The translations under genes and the position numbers were made by a program. A stretch of 64,000 bases of DNA from Nemophila menziesii (lineage: Eukaryota > Streptophyta > Magnoliopsida > Boraginales > Hydrophyllaceae): the NCBI GenBank assembly GCA_029959085.1, contig JARWIR010000027.1, forward strand, positions 2,480,001 to 2,544,000, read 5' to 3'. Positions 34,746 through 45,727 of the stretch are shown here, one piece after another (positions within the stretch are counted from its first letter, which is position 1; each line of letters starts with the position of its first letter). The notes below the pieces were generated by a model. It had not been told where the DNA came from, ran no database searches, and worked only from the letters and a program-made list of their open reading frames with translations.

Positions 34746-36314
34746 TGATGTCTCCCTAATTGTTCTTATTTTCGACCCTTGGGAGACATCATTTTTTATG
34801 TTTAATTGAATATTTTGATAGACTTTTGAGTTAAAAATGCAATAATCCGGAATTCCTATTTTATTTCTAGTATTTTTTATTTATTAAACTTTTGCGCGTA
34901 ATCTTGTGTATTTTAGTGAAAAGTTTGTAGGTTTTGAATATTAGCTAGGAAAGGAATCCGAGAAGAGAGTCAAAGATCGTGATATGGAGTCAAAGCGTGA
35001 AGACAAACCCCGAAATAATTTTATTTTAGAGCTGCAAATCTGGAAAACAGGCCAAAGATTGATGATTTCGAGGCACTTAAGAGATGATTTAGCCGCTGAC
35101 TTTTCAAGAGAAAACGATCCTTATCGAGTTACGGAAATTTAGCAATTGATTTCAGGTCAATCGGAGTTATAACGAATCGGCTAGAGCCGTTTTAGTGGAG
35201 GTGGTGCAGCAGTTATGGGATTTTTGGGCTTAGAAAATGGGCTTGGACTTTTAATTAGTGTTTTATTCTTAAGTCCAAGGCCTAATCCGAATTTGAGCTT
35301 ATAAAAGGAGCTCTTGACTTCTATTTTTCACACAATTCACTTTTTACAAAATAAAACATCAGAGAGAAGAAGCAGAAGGAAGAAAGAAGAAGCTGAAGAG
35401 CTGGAGAGAGTCTATATCTCCATTCTCAGCCAAATCCAATTCCGGAAATTAGGACTTTCTTATTTTTAATTTTGTAAGACATTATGAACTCCATTTCTTT
35501 TAATTTAGTTTTCTTTTTAATTAGTATGAGCTAATTCCTTTTTAGTACTTGAGAATGCTTTACGGGTGAATCCCAATTCTATTGAATTTCTATGTCTGAA
35601 TTTGGGTTTCTGTTAAATTAAATTAAATTGGGTCTTTTACTCTTTTCGATAAATTGAGATTATTTACTGTTTTTGGAGTCATGAACTAAGAACAGGTATT
35701 AGTATCTAGGCTATTCCACATATGTGGCGTGTGGATCATCCTGACGGAGGGTTTAGGTACGGATTTATTTATTCAATCTAAAATAGAAGCTATTGATTCT
35801 GACAAACTTAGCTAATTTTAGGGCCAATGTGGTAAATTATTTAATCATCTAAAAGTGGATCATATTTACCCTGACGGGACTATTGACACTCTAGGATAGC
35901 CTTATAGTCCACCCTGACGGGTGTATAAGGAATTTAGAATCCCGACCATTGTAATTGACCGATTTAACCCTTAAACAGAATAGGTTTTGAAATAGGATTA
36001 GGAGGATCCCTTGCGTTCTCAAGTGCTACCTTCTCATATTTGCGTTTCACATTTATTTACTTGCGTCTTAATATTTAATTGCATTTTCCATTTAGTCTTT
36101 CATTACTTAGAAATAATAAAAACAAACAATCAATCATTATATCTTTATTCGCTTTCCTAAGTGCAACCATTCATTATTCGATAAGCATTGTAGTTAACCA
36201 AACTGTCCCTGCGAACGATCCTAGAATCACTTATTACTACTTGGGACAACCGTACACTTGCAGTTGTGGTTCGATTACTTTTGCATTTATTTTAGAACAC
36301 ATAAAGGACCACCA
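34746..36314 (+). repeat. Element F 5' LTR (1569 bp)
   Basis: Starts TGATGTCTCCC (34746-34756) with the complementary arm GGGAGACATCA at 34781-34791; ends GGACCACCA. TATA box TATAAAAG at 35300-35307. CCTGACGG-type repeats at 35740, about 35797 (degenerate), 35870 and 35913. Confidence 0.93.
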
Positions 36315-36320
36315 AATTCT

Positions 36321-36338
36321 TGGCGCCACTGCCGGGGA
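36321..36338 (+). other. Primer binding site, element F
   Basis: TGGCGCCACTGCCGGGGA, 6 bp after the LTR; one base differs from E's site. Confidence 0.85.
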
Positions 36339-36447
36339 CGGTAGCGTGTGACCACGGTGTTTATCCTTTAGTGATAGTTGCATTTATTTTTATTTCAGTT
36401 TTACGCTTTTTGTTTGTTCATCTTTTTCAGGTTTTTAGGTTTGGTGT

Positions 36448-38787
36448 ATGCGAAGGAGACTCTTTAAGGATCTAGAGCCATCACCTCCGATCCTTAATAA
36501 TACAAAATCATTAATCAGACTTGCTAACAAGAGAAGGAAAGAACAAGAAGCCATAGATGTAGAAGAATTAATTAATAGAATGGAGAACGTTAATCTTCAG
36601 AATCAACAAAACAATAACGGACAAGTTCAGCTAGATGCGAATGGCCAGCCTATAGCGCCGCAAGTTATTAATCCTCTAGTTCCACCTGGCATTCCTAATC
36701 CAGTCCAAGTTCAAATGGCAGTTAACCAAGATCCATGGTTTGTTAATGGTCCAGAAGAAGTTCCATTCCGTGCTCCTGCTCTTGGAGTAGGTGCTCCAAA
36801 CATAAATGTTTCGAGGTTTCGTCCAGATTCGGGTATGTTAGCTCAATTCCAAAATTTTGGAAATTTTCGTGGTAAAGATGGAGAAGATCCCCTTCGAGCA
36901 GTACAGAAATTCAAGCAGATTTGTGATTCTTACATCACACAAGGAGTTTCAAAAGAACAAATGTATTTTGCTGTGTTTCGATTTTTCGTTATTGATGGAG
37001 CAAGTGAATGGCACGATACACAAGACCCTACAAAGATAACAAACTGGGAACAATTAGAAACTGCGTTTTTCAACAGATATTATCCGTCAAATATGAGGTT
37101 AGATGCTGAACTAGAGTTAACACACTTCAAGCAAGAATATGATGAAGCGTTGGGTAAAAGTTGGTCGAGATTTCAGAAATGTTTACGAAGAGTCCCAAAT
37201 CATGACCTTACTAAACAGCAACATATGAAGATTTTTTATAATGGTCCTGAGGGTGGCTCTAGGAAAGATTTAGATTTGTTGTGTGGTGGTGCGTTTTTGC
37301 GAGTTCAACCTGCGTATGCAAGAATTATTTTGGATAGAACAGTTGATAATGAAGTTGGGTGGAGTACCGCAAGAACACCAGTTAGAGGAGGAGTTAATAA
37401 TGTCAATATAGGTGAGGTAAAGGTTGCACAAGAAGTGTATGGATGTGAGTATTGTGGTGTGAATGATAGTTGGGAGAATTGTCAGAATAATCAAGATTCC
37501 GTGATGTTTGTCTCCAATAGAGGTAACTTTAATTCGAGTGGTAATGGATATCAGCCTAACAGAAACCATCCTGGGTTTCAATACTCAAATCCTAATGGGG
37601 CAGCCAATCCTACATATGCGTATCAGCCGCGTCCACAAGGTTATAACTTCAATCCAAGACCACAAAATAATTATCAAGGAGGACAGAATCAGGGGAATTA
37701 TGTTCAGAGACAAGCTCCTCAAGACAGTTATAACGAAACCATGAACCAAAAAGCGTTACCTGCCCATCCACAAGAAGGTGTTGCTACCCTTCAGAAAACC
37801 GTTGAGAGCATGATTTCCCTCCAGACGCAAGCTATTCAGAATCAACAAGTAGCTGACACAAGTATCAAGCTATTACAGAACCAGATGGAACAAATCACAA
37901 AACATCTTCATCAACGTCCACAAGGGCAACTCCCTAGTGACACGGAAAATCCAAGACAACATGAAGATTGCAAAGCTGTTACTCTTAGAAGTGGTAAGAA
38001 CCTTCCTCCACCTCCTTATACCGTTATGAAAGAGAAAGAAGTTCCAAGAAAAGAAAAGGATGCGAATGAGAAAGAAAAAGATGTTGAGGTTGAAGAAATA
38101 GAAAGGCCGATTGAGATTCCAAAGAAGAAAGATGATGTCATTAGTAATCGCCCTCCTCCACCGTTTCCGTCTCGAGTTCAGAAAAAGGGTGATTTGGCCG
38201 AGTTTCAGAAGTTCTTTAATAGAGTGAGAGGCCTTAGTATTAATATTCCGTTGTTAGAGGCTATTCGAGATATTCCTAAGTATACGAAGTTTTTGAAGAG
38301 AGCCCTCACTAATAAAAGGCCATACTGTGATAATGAGATGATTGGTCTTCCTGAAGAATGTAGCGCTATTTGTCAAAGTAAATTGCCTCCAAAGTTAGTT
38401 GATCCGGGGAGTTTCACAATTCCGATATCAATTGGAGAAGAATGGAAAGGTAAAGCATTATGCGATTTGGGTGCGAGCATCAATTTGATGCCCAAGTCGA
38501 TTTTTGATAAGCTAAAAATTGGAGAAGCAAGACCTACTTCTATGGTCTTGCAAATGGTGGACAGGTCTCTTGCACGTCCAGAAGGCCGAATTGAAGATGT
38601 CCTTGTTAAGGCGGCTATGCTTATATTTCCCGTTGATTTCGTTACACTTGAATACGACGCGGATAGGAATGTCCCCATTATTTTGGGAAGACCATTCCTA
38701 GCCACGGGGCGTACATTGATTGATGTAGAAAATGGCGAATTAACGATGAGGATCCAAGACGAGGAGGTCAAATTTAATGTGTTCTGA
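36448..38787 (+). CDS. gag-pro: Element F gag-protease (779 aa before first stop)
   Basis: Starts [11 protein letters not shown] like E. Gag domain about 120-310. The zinc knuckle is degenerate (CEYCGVNDSWENC: the His position is Ser). The protease keeps LCDLGAS. It ends at TGA 38785-38787 where E has CGA (Arg), a CpG-to-TpG change. Downstream coding continues in the same frame, so this is the first segment of one 1844-codon gag-pol frame. Confidence 0.85.
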   Translation: MRRRLFKDLEPSPPILNNTKSLIRLANKRRKEQEAIDVEELINRMENVNLQNQQNNNGQVQLDANGQPIAPQVINPLVPPGIPNPVQVQMAVNQDPWFVNGPEEVPFRAPALGVGAPNINVSRFRPDSGMLAQFQNFGNFRGKDGEDPLRAVQKFKQICDSYITQGVSKEQMYFAVFRFFVIDGASEWHDTQDPTKITNWEQLETAFFNRYYPSNMRLDAELELTHFKQEYDEALGKSWSRFQKCLRRVPNHDLTKQQHMKIFYNGPEGGSRKDLDLLCGGAFLRVQPAYARIILDRTVDNEVGWSTARTPVRGGVNNVNIGEVKVAQEVYGCEYCGVNDSWENCQNNQDSVMFVSNRGNFNSSGNGYQPNRNHPGFQYSNPNGAANPTYAYQPRPQGYNFNPRPQNNYQGGQNQGNYVQRQAPQDSYNETMNQKALPAHPQEGVATLQKTVESMISLQTQAIQNQQVADTSIKLLQNQMEQITKHLHQRPQGQLPSDTENPRQHEDCKAVTLRSGKNLPPPPYTVMKEKEVPRKEKDANEKEKDVEVEEIERPIEIPKKKDDVISNRPPPPFPSRVQKKGDLAEFQKFFNRVRGLSINIPLLEAIRDIPKYTKFLKRALTNKRPYCDNEMIGLPEECSAICQSKLPPKLVDPGSFTIPISIGEEWKGKALCDLGASINLMPKSIFDKLKIGEARPTSMVLQMVDRSLARPEGRIEDVLVKAAMLIFPVDFVTLEYDADRNVPIILGRPFLATGRTLIDVENGELTMRIQDEEVKFNVF

Positions 38788-41700
38788 GCTATGAAATTTC
38801 CAGATTCTCAAGAAGATTGCTTCTGAATGGATGTAGTTGAGCAGGCATCGCAAGAGGTATTTGATTGTTTTAATTATGATGATATTTTGCAGGGCGCTTT
38901 AACATTAGACTTACCTGAGATGATGGAAGAGCTTGCCGAAACAGTGGCAGCTCTTAATTCTGAGAATCCAAAGTATAGGCGTCTTGCCTATGAACCTGTG
39001 AGAGAACCGAGGGAGATTATTCCTAAAAAGAAGCCTTCAATTGAATCTCCTCCGGAATTGGAAGAAAAGCCATTACCAGCACACTTGAGGTACGCGTATT
39101 TAGGTACTAATGAAACTTTACCTGTTATTGTTTCAACTAATTTAACAGGTCCTGAAGAAGATAAACTGTTGCGTGTGTTAAGAGCCAACAAAGAGGCGAT
39201 AGGTTGGACAATTGCTGACATCAAAGGCATTAGTCCCTCCTATTGTCAACATAAAATCATACTTGAAGATGATAACGCACGCTCAGTTGAAGGTCAAAGG
39301 AGATTAATGCCCGTTATGAAGGATGTAGTGAAGAAGGAAGTTATCAAGCTTTTAGATGCGGGGATTATTTATCCCATCTCGAGTAGTGAATGGGTGAGCC
39401 CAGTTCAGTGTGTACCGAATAAAGGAGGAATGACAACAATTCTTAATGATAAAAATGAAGCGATTCCTTCAAGAACGGTAGTTGGTTAGAGTGTTTGCAT
39501 GGATTATAGAAAGTTGAACAAGGCCACCAGAAAAGATCATTTCCCTCTGCCCTTCATCGATCAAATGTTAGACAAATTAGCCAGAAGAGAGTAAAACTGT
39601 TTCTTAGATGGTTACTCCGGGTATAATCAGATTTACGTGGCTCCATAAGATCAACATAAAACAACATTTACATGCCCCTTTGGTACTTTTTCATATCGCA
39701 GAATGCCATTTGGGTTGTGTAATGCACCTGCTACCTTTCAAAGATGCATGATGGCCATCTTCTGGGATATGATCGATAATTTCCTTGAAGATTTTATGGA
39801 CGATTTTTCCGTGTTTGGTGATGATTTCGATAGATGTTTAGATAACTTGGAGAAAGTGTTAATCAGATGCAAGGAAACAGATTTGGTCTTAAACTGGGAG
39901 AAGTGTCATTTCATGGTTCACGAAGGTATCATTCTGGGTCACAAAGTTTCGAGTGCTGGGTAAGAGGTCGATAGAGCGAAGATAGAGGTAATTAAAACTC
40001 TTCCCCCTCCTGTTTCTGTTAAAGGGGTAAGAAGTTTTCTTGGCTATGCTGGCTTTTATAGGCGTTTTATTAAAGACTTCTCTAAGATTGCTAAACCGTT
40101 ATGCAACTTACTCGAAAAGGATTCCAAATTCCTTTTTGATGAAGCCTGTTTAGCGGCCTTCCATGCAATCAAAGAAAAGCTTATTTCTGCTCCAATAGTA
40201 TTACCTCCAGATTGGAGTTTACCGTTTGAGGTTATGTGTGATGCGAGTGATTTGTGTATGGGAGCTGTATTGGGACAGAGAAAAGAGAAAGTTTTTCATT
40301 CGATTTACTATGCTAGTAAAACTTTTAATGGTGCTCAAGTTAATTATACAGTTACAGAAAAAGAGTTGCTAGCAGTTGTGTATTCATTTGATAAATTTCG
40401 CGCTTATCTCATTGGAGCGAAAGTTATTGTTTATACAGATCATTCCGCGATTAGATATCTTATGGAAAAGAAGGATGCTAAACCGAGGTTAATCAGATTG
40501 GTTTTATTGCTTCAAGAGTTCGATTTAGAGATCAAAGATATAAAGGGTTGTGAGAATCAGGTTGCAGATCATCTATCGCATCTTGATGGTTCAGAGATGA
40601 ATAGTGGTACTGAAGCAGTTAGAGAAGAATTTCCCGATGAGAGTTTATTTGTTGTTCGTGATTATGAAGCTCCTTGGTATGCAGATATTGTGAATTTAGT
40701 GGTGAGTGGTTCTTTTCCTGAAGGATCCACTTATCAAGAAAGAAAGAGGTTAGCTCATTGTGCTAGACAGTTCTTTTGGGAGGATCCTTTCCTCTACAAA
40801 GTATGTGCTGACCAAATGACACGAAGATGTGTAGCAAGGGAGGAAACTGAAGCCATTATAGCTGGATGCCATGATTCACTCTATGGAGGACATTTTAAGG
40901 GAGATAGAACTGCTGCTAAGGTATTCCAATCAGGTTTTTACTGGCCTTCTCTTGTTAAAGATTGTCATGAATATGTTAAGAGATGCACGAGATGCCAGTT
41001 TACCGGAAACATATTCAAGAGGGATGAGATGCCACGTAATAATGTGTTAGAAGTTGAAATATTTGATGTTTGGGGTATAGACTTTATGGGTCCTTTCGTT
41101 CCTTCAAATGGTAACCTCTACATCTTATTAGCTGTTGATTACGTGTCTAAGTGGGTAGAAGCTGTGGCTTTACCTACCAATGATTCACGAGTGGTGATTA
41201 AGTTCTTGAAATCACATATTTTCACTAGACATGGTACACCTAGAGTGATTATTAGCGATGGAGGATCTCATTTCGTTAATAAGTATTTGAAGACTGTTCT
41301 AGAGAAGTATGGAGTTAGACACCGTGTATCTACTGCATATCATCCACAATCCAATGGTCAAGCTGAAGTATCGAATCGTGAAGTGAAATCAATCCTAGAG
41401 AAAACCGTTGGTCCTACAAGAAAAGATTGGTCAATGAAGTTAGATGATGCATTGTGGGCCTATCGTACTGCTTTTAAAACTCAAGTTGGTGCATCTCCTT
41501 ATCGTATGGTGTATGGTAAGGCTTGTCACTCACCTCTTGAGCTTGAAATGGGTGCCTATTGGGCGATTGCGCAGTTGAACTTAGATCCTACCTTAGCCGG
41601 AACGAATCGTATGATGAAGCTTAACGAACTTGACGAATTCCGATTGAATGCCTATGAAAATGCTAAACTTTATAAAGAAAACACGAAGAAATGGCATGAC

Positions 41701-41979
41701 AATCGGATTCGTACAAAGAACTTTGAAGTGGGACAAAGAGTATTGATGTATAATTCAAAGTTCAGCAACTATCCGGGTAAGTTAAGGTCTAAGTGGTCAG
41801 GTCCATACATTGTGACCAAAGTTACACCTCATGGGGCGATAGAAATAGTACATCCGCTAGAGAACCGTACCTTCATGGTGAACGGTCATAGATTAAAGAT
41901 ATACCATGAAGGTGAAAATACCAACCGCTTGGAAGATCCACATCCCGTGGAGGTCATGTATCTCCTCGAGACTCCTTAG
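38788..41979 (+). pseudogene. Element F pol (RT-RNase H-integrase) with nonsense codons
   Basis: In frame with gag and without frameshifts to the stop at about 41977-41979. In-frame stops lie at 38824, 39487, 39592, 39646 and 39961 (plus 38785 at the gag-protease end). RT (FMDDFSVFG retained), RNase H ([15 protein letters not shown]) and integrase (zinc finger, WGIDF, SDGGSHF, GQAEVSN) are recognisable. From 39964 to the end it is open, including the integrase C-terminal domain that E has lost. Confidence 0.88.
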
Positions 41980-41994
41980 GAGCGTGAGGTAACC

Positions 41995-42011
41995 CGTCGA
42001 GCTTAACGACG
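41995..42011 (+). other. Post-pol hairpin, element F
   Basis: CGTCG, a 7-nt loop, then CGACG, a perfect stem 15 bp after the pol stop. Confidence 0.55.
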
Positions 42012-42204
42012 TTAAACAAAAACCAATTCTTTGTATATTAGTTTGAGTTTTTAATTTTCGTAATGTAAAATAGTTTGATTTTCATAATATTAGTGTTTAT
42101 TATTAAGAAATGAGGAAGGGTAGTTGTTTTTGATTTCAGGGGTAAAAAGGTCAAGAGTTTGGGGTCGAAAGGGCGAAAAATAGAGGAAAAGGAGGTTGGT
42201 GTCC

Positions 42205-42600
42205 AAGGGAAACCGGGTACCCGGTTTCGCAAGACGCTGTAGGCAACCACCAAAACGCAACAAGGCGCGTGTTCATTCGCGATATCGACAGAAACCGGGT
42301 ACCCGGATTTCACAAAACCGGGAACCCGGTTTTGGAGCTGTACTTTTTGGACTTCTCTGACCCAGCGTTTCGGGTCTAGTCTTTGGCTGCGTCTTGGCTC
42401 GCGCCATCGACGAAAACCGGGAACCCGCATTTCGCAAAACCGGGAACCCGCATTTCGCAAAACCGGGAACCCGGATTCGAAGGTTGGAAGTTCTGACCCA
42501 GTGTCTTGGGGTCCAGCCTTTGGTTGCGTATTGAGGTAAAAAAAAAGTATTTGTTTTCGCGCCGACACAGCGACGCGAAACCGGGATCCCGGTTTTGGTA
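42205..42600. repeat. Palindrome array of element F (ACCGGGTACCCGGT core)
   Basis: About seven copies. Perfect 18-bp palindromes AAACCGGGTACCCGGTTT (42210-42227) and AAACCGGGATCCCGGTTT (42578-42595) differ in the central dinucleotide but both remain symmetric. Imperfect copies lie near 42293 and 42315. Three copies at 42413, 42436 and 42459 form a 23-bp tandem. The array is preceded by a PPT-like GAGTTTGGGGT at 42155. Confidence 0.87.
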
Positions 42601-42709
42601 CTGTGATGGCGGTTTTGTGCTTTTTAACCTAGATTTCTTAGCCTCTTCTGCAAGTTTTTACCTAAAACGCACCAATAGCTTCCCCACCTCCGAAATCATC
42701 ATTGAAAGC

Positions 42710-42717
42710 TATAAATA
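42710..42717 (+). promoter_or_regulatory. TATA box upstream of element F third ORF
   Basis: TATAAATA, 274 bp before the ATG at 42984 and about 110 bp after the array. The intervening leader is rich in C, T and A. Confidence 0.55.
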
Positions 42718-42983
42718 CCATCTTATTCTACCCTCTTTCATCACAAAAACACATAATCAACTCACCTCTTCTCCAAAATAACATCAAATCCTTAGTTTTT
42801 CCCAAAGATTTTTCTTCACCCAATCCTTCAATTAAACCCAATTCTTTCTTCTCCCATTCAAATTGAACAATACCCATCTCATATTCCACCTTGTTCTTCA
42901 ATTCCTAAGCCTCAAAACATCAAATTTCTAAACTTCTCTCTAGTTTCTCACTATTTGAAGTTTTGAGTTTGGGGTGGAAAGAG

Positions 42984-44302
42984 ATGACTAATAGAACCGG
43001 TGATTTCCGAAGAACTGCTCCTTGAAAGAAAACCACCATTGGTGGTTCCCAAGAACAAGCTATTGAGATTCCTGATTCGCGTCCTAAACAAAAAATTGAT
43101 GAAGTTAAGCTTGCTCCCAAGAGAAAAAAATCACAGGTCAAAAGAGAAGATTAATTGATGAGCCAGAAAGTGAGGAAAAATATGAAGATGAGATTGAGAA
43201 GAAAATCGAGGATGAAACTGAACAAGAAGTTCCGGAAGTACCAGTTCAACAGAAACCCCCGCGTATGAAGATGTGGGCCCACAAGCCTAAGAGGGTTTAT
43301 ACTTCTTGGAATGATCAGGTTCGTGAAAGAATTGAATTTTTGAAGTTTGGTGAGGAGACGGATTTTCCTAAGGGTATTATAAGTAGTGCTCACAAAGAAT
43401 ATGCTGTGGCTTGTGATAAGTTTGTTTGGAAAGAATTAAGAGAAAGGAAGCTTGAGTTTATTCCTAATTTTGTGCGAGAATTTTATGAAGGTTTAGCTAT
43501 CTCCCGTGAGGCAATTGAAATTCGCAAAAAGGTAGTTCCTTTCTCTATTGAACTTATTCGGAAATCTTTGAAATTACCCAACTTTTCTGGATTATGTCCA
43601 TTCCAAGAAACCCTTAATGACCCTTCTTTCGATTATGAATCCCTTTGGGGGACCGTGCTTATTAATGGGGCTAGCCCAATTCCTGAAGGAGAAAGATATC
43701 CTGGACAGTTTTACAATAGTAATTTGACACCTAGTGCAAAGGTTTGGTCTCGTTTCATAATACCTACTTTCTTTGGAATTAAACACACATCCGAGTTGAA
43801 GAGAGAGCATATCATTTTTATTAAGTGTGTTTTGGAGAAGAAACCAATAAACGTTGCTAAAATTATTTATGACACAATCATGGAATTCGCGAAATCTCCA
43901 ATGAAACAACAAAATCTCAAGTTCCCGTGTACTATCACTACTTTGTGCTTAGACGCAAAGATTCCGCGTAGGAACGCGGATATTGACGGAGTTTCAGTTG
44001 GTGTGAGCATGGCATTGAGTACGATTCAGAATATCCATGATGAAGCAACACGAGCTACGAAAACTCCTAGAGCTCCTCCATCCAAGAAAGCGAAGACTGT
44101 TCCTGAGTTGGAATCAAGGATGAAAGTGTTGGAAGAGAATCAAGAGAAGATGATTGCTACCTTAGGAAACGTTACAAGAGAATTGGACCTTCTTCGAACT
44201 TTGATCTTAGGCGTGAACACACTTCAAAACGCGATTTATGATGCTGTTACGCGAGATAAAGGTCCAGAACGCAACACCGGTAACCAGCCACGCGCTGGTT
44301 AA
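42984..44302 (+). pseudogene. Element F third ORF (env-position), long form, damaged
   Basis: Begins MTNRTG as in element E but meets a TGA about 14 codons in, then a frame change near 43140. From the methionine at 43265 it is open for 345 residues to 44302 and covers the same conserved middle (KPKRVYTSW, VREFYEGL, VPFSIELIRKSLKLP, WSRFIIPTFFG) and the C-terminal coiled coil. It ends NQPRAG as in E. Confidence 0.8.
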
Positions 44303-45727
44303 GATACGTTTTCTAATCTTTCCCTTTAGTATAGATTAGTTTAATTGCTTTATTGAGTCTTTTCGAGTCGTGGGGACACGGATCATTTTTGAGTTTGGGG
44401 TGGGGTTCGTTGCCTCATCCCAGTTTTGATGTGTTATCTGTTTTATTTACTTTCAATAAAATAATTTTCGGAGTTGCGTTTGACTGTAGAAAAATTTAAA
44501 TATCCCTTTAAGCATACTTTTGATAAATCGATGATAGTAAATAGTGGACTTTAGGGATTAATATAAAACGCATTTAGAATTGCATGCAAACATAGGTAAT
44601 TAATAGGAAAAATTAATGAACAATGCAAATGAAGTAAGCTTGTACTTAAGGAATATGTTTGGTGTGTAGAACGTGAAATCCTAATTAGTAGAGAACCCAC
44701 CTAGATATGAACTAAAGACAATCTATGTACTTAGGAAAATGATAGGGGCAGTTCTTTGTTTGCCATTTGTAACCTTTTAGCCTTCTATCCCTTGTATTAA
44801 TTATGATCCGTCTTAGCCCACTTTGAGCCTTTAGCCTTTTCTTTGTAGCCACGATATAAAGCCATTATCCCTTAGATTATTAGGCATGACCATATGACCC
44901 GCACTTGAATCACAATCCTGAGACATGTCTCGAGCTTGAGTTTGGAGTGGTGGGTCCACGTATGGGGAATTTAATGGGTTGGGATTGATGTGCTTTGTAC
45001 TGTAGCACAATTGCAGATGATATATACTTGTAACCCTTTGTCGGGAATGAGAAAAAATGAAAAATTTCGAAATTCCATACAGTAGAAACCGAGTACCCGG
45101 ATTTCACAAAACCGGGAACCCGGTTTGCGTCTGTACAAAAAAATGTGAATGAATAAAACATCCGGCAAAGTTGAATTTTTCTGAAATCATCTTATTTGTA
45201 ATGGGTAGACATGGAACGCTAAATTGTTGCGTAAATGGGTGAGTGAGAACATTTTTTAGCGTAAACTCAAGCTCGGGGACATTGTTGATGGTAAGTGAGG
45301 AGAGAGCCAAAAGCTCACTTCAAATTTACCAAATATACATCAACACCGTCCTTAAGCCAATATTAAAACCATAAAGACCTCGTGATTCCTAAGTATATAG
45401 TGAATTTATGATTCTGTTGATAGGGAATATACTAGGTGGAGCGTTCAAAGCGATTTAGGATTGAGGAACACCCTATAGTCATCATACAGAGATGAGTACA
45501 AGTGTAATCTTCAAGCATTGCGACTTTAATTTTATGATTGAGATTATTTGTGTTTGATTTTGCATTATAGATGTATGTTTATATTAGTTTCTAGAGTTTG
45601 CTATATGAGATTTATCTTGAGACTTTCTTTAGGTGTATTTGCTAGCTTCTATTTGTTCTTACGTTTACTTCTACCCCTTTGTTTAGTTTTACTTTGTCGG
45701 GACGACAAAGATTTGAGTTGGGGGTCT
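44303..45727 (+). other. Element F 3' non-coding region
   Basis: A post-ORF hairpin at 44365-44384 (weakened, right arm CACGGATC) and PPT-like motifs at 44391 and 44938. A perfect 12-bp palindrome GAGACATGTCTC is near 44920. Complementary 9-mers CTTTGTCGG (45036-45044) and CCGGCAAAG (45162-45170) enclose a second palindrome cluster. A perfect pre-PPT hairpin (45692-45710) is followed by the PPT GAGTTGGGGGTCT (45715-45727). Confidence 0.75.
45085..45128. repeat. Second palindrome cluster of element F
   Basis: Two copies of the AACCGGGNACCCGGNTT motif, the same family as at 42205-42600 but downstream of the third ORF. E, D and B show no such copy at the matching place. Confidence 0.75.

Noticed and set aside
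34746..34791. TGATGTCTCC...GGAGACATCA read as terminal inverted repeats of a small DNA transposon
   Set aside because: It occurs only at the start of each LTR; TSDs lie at the full LTR-element ends, not around this short segment.
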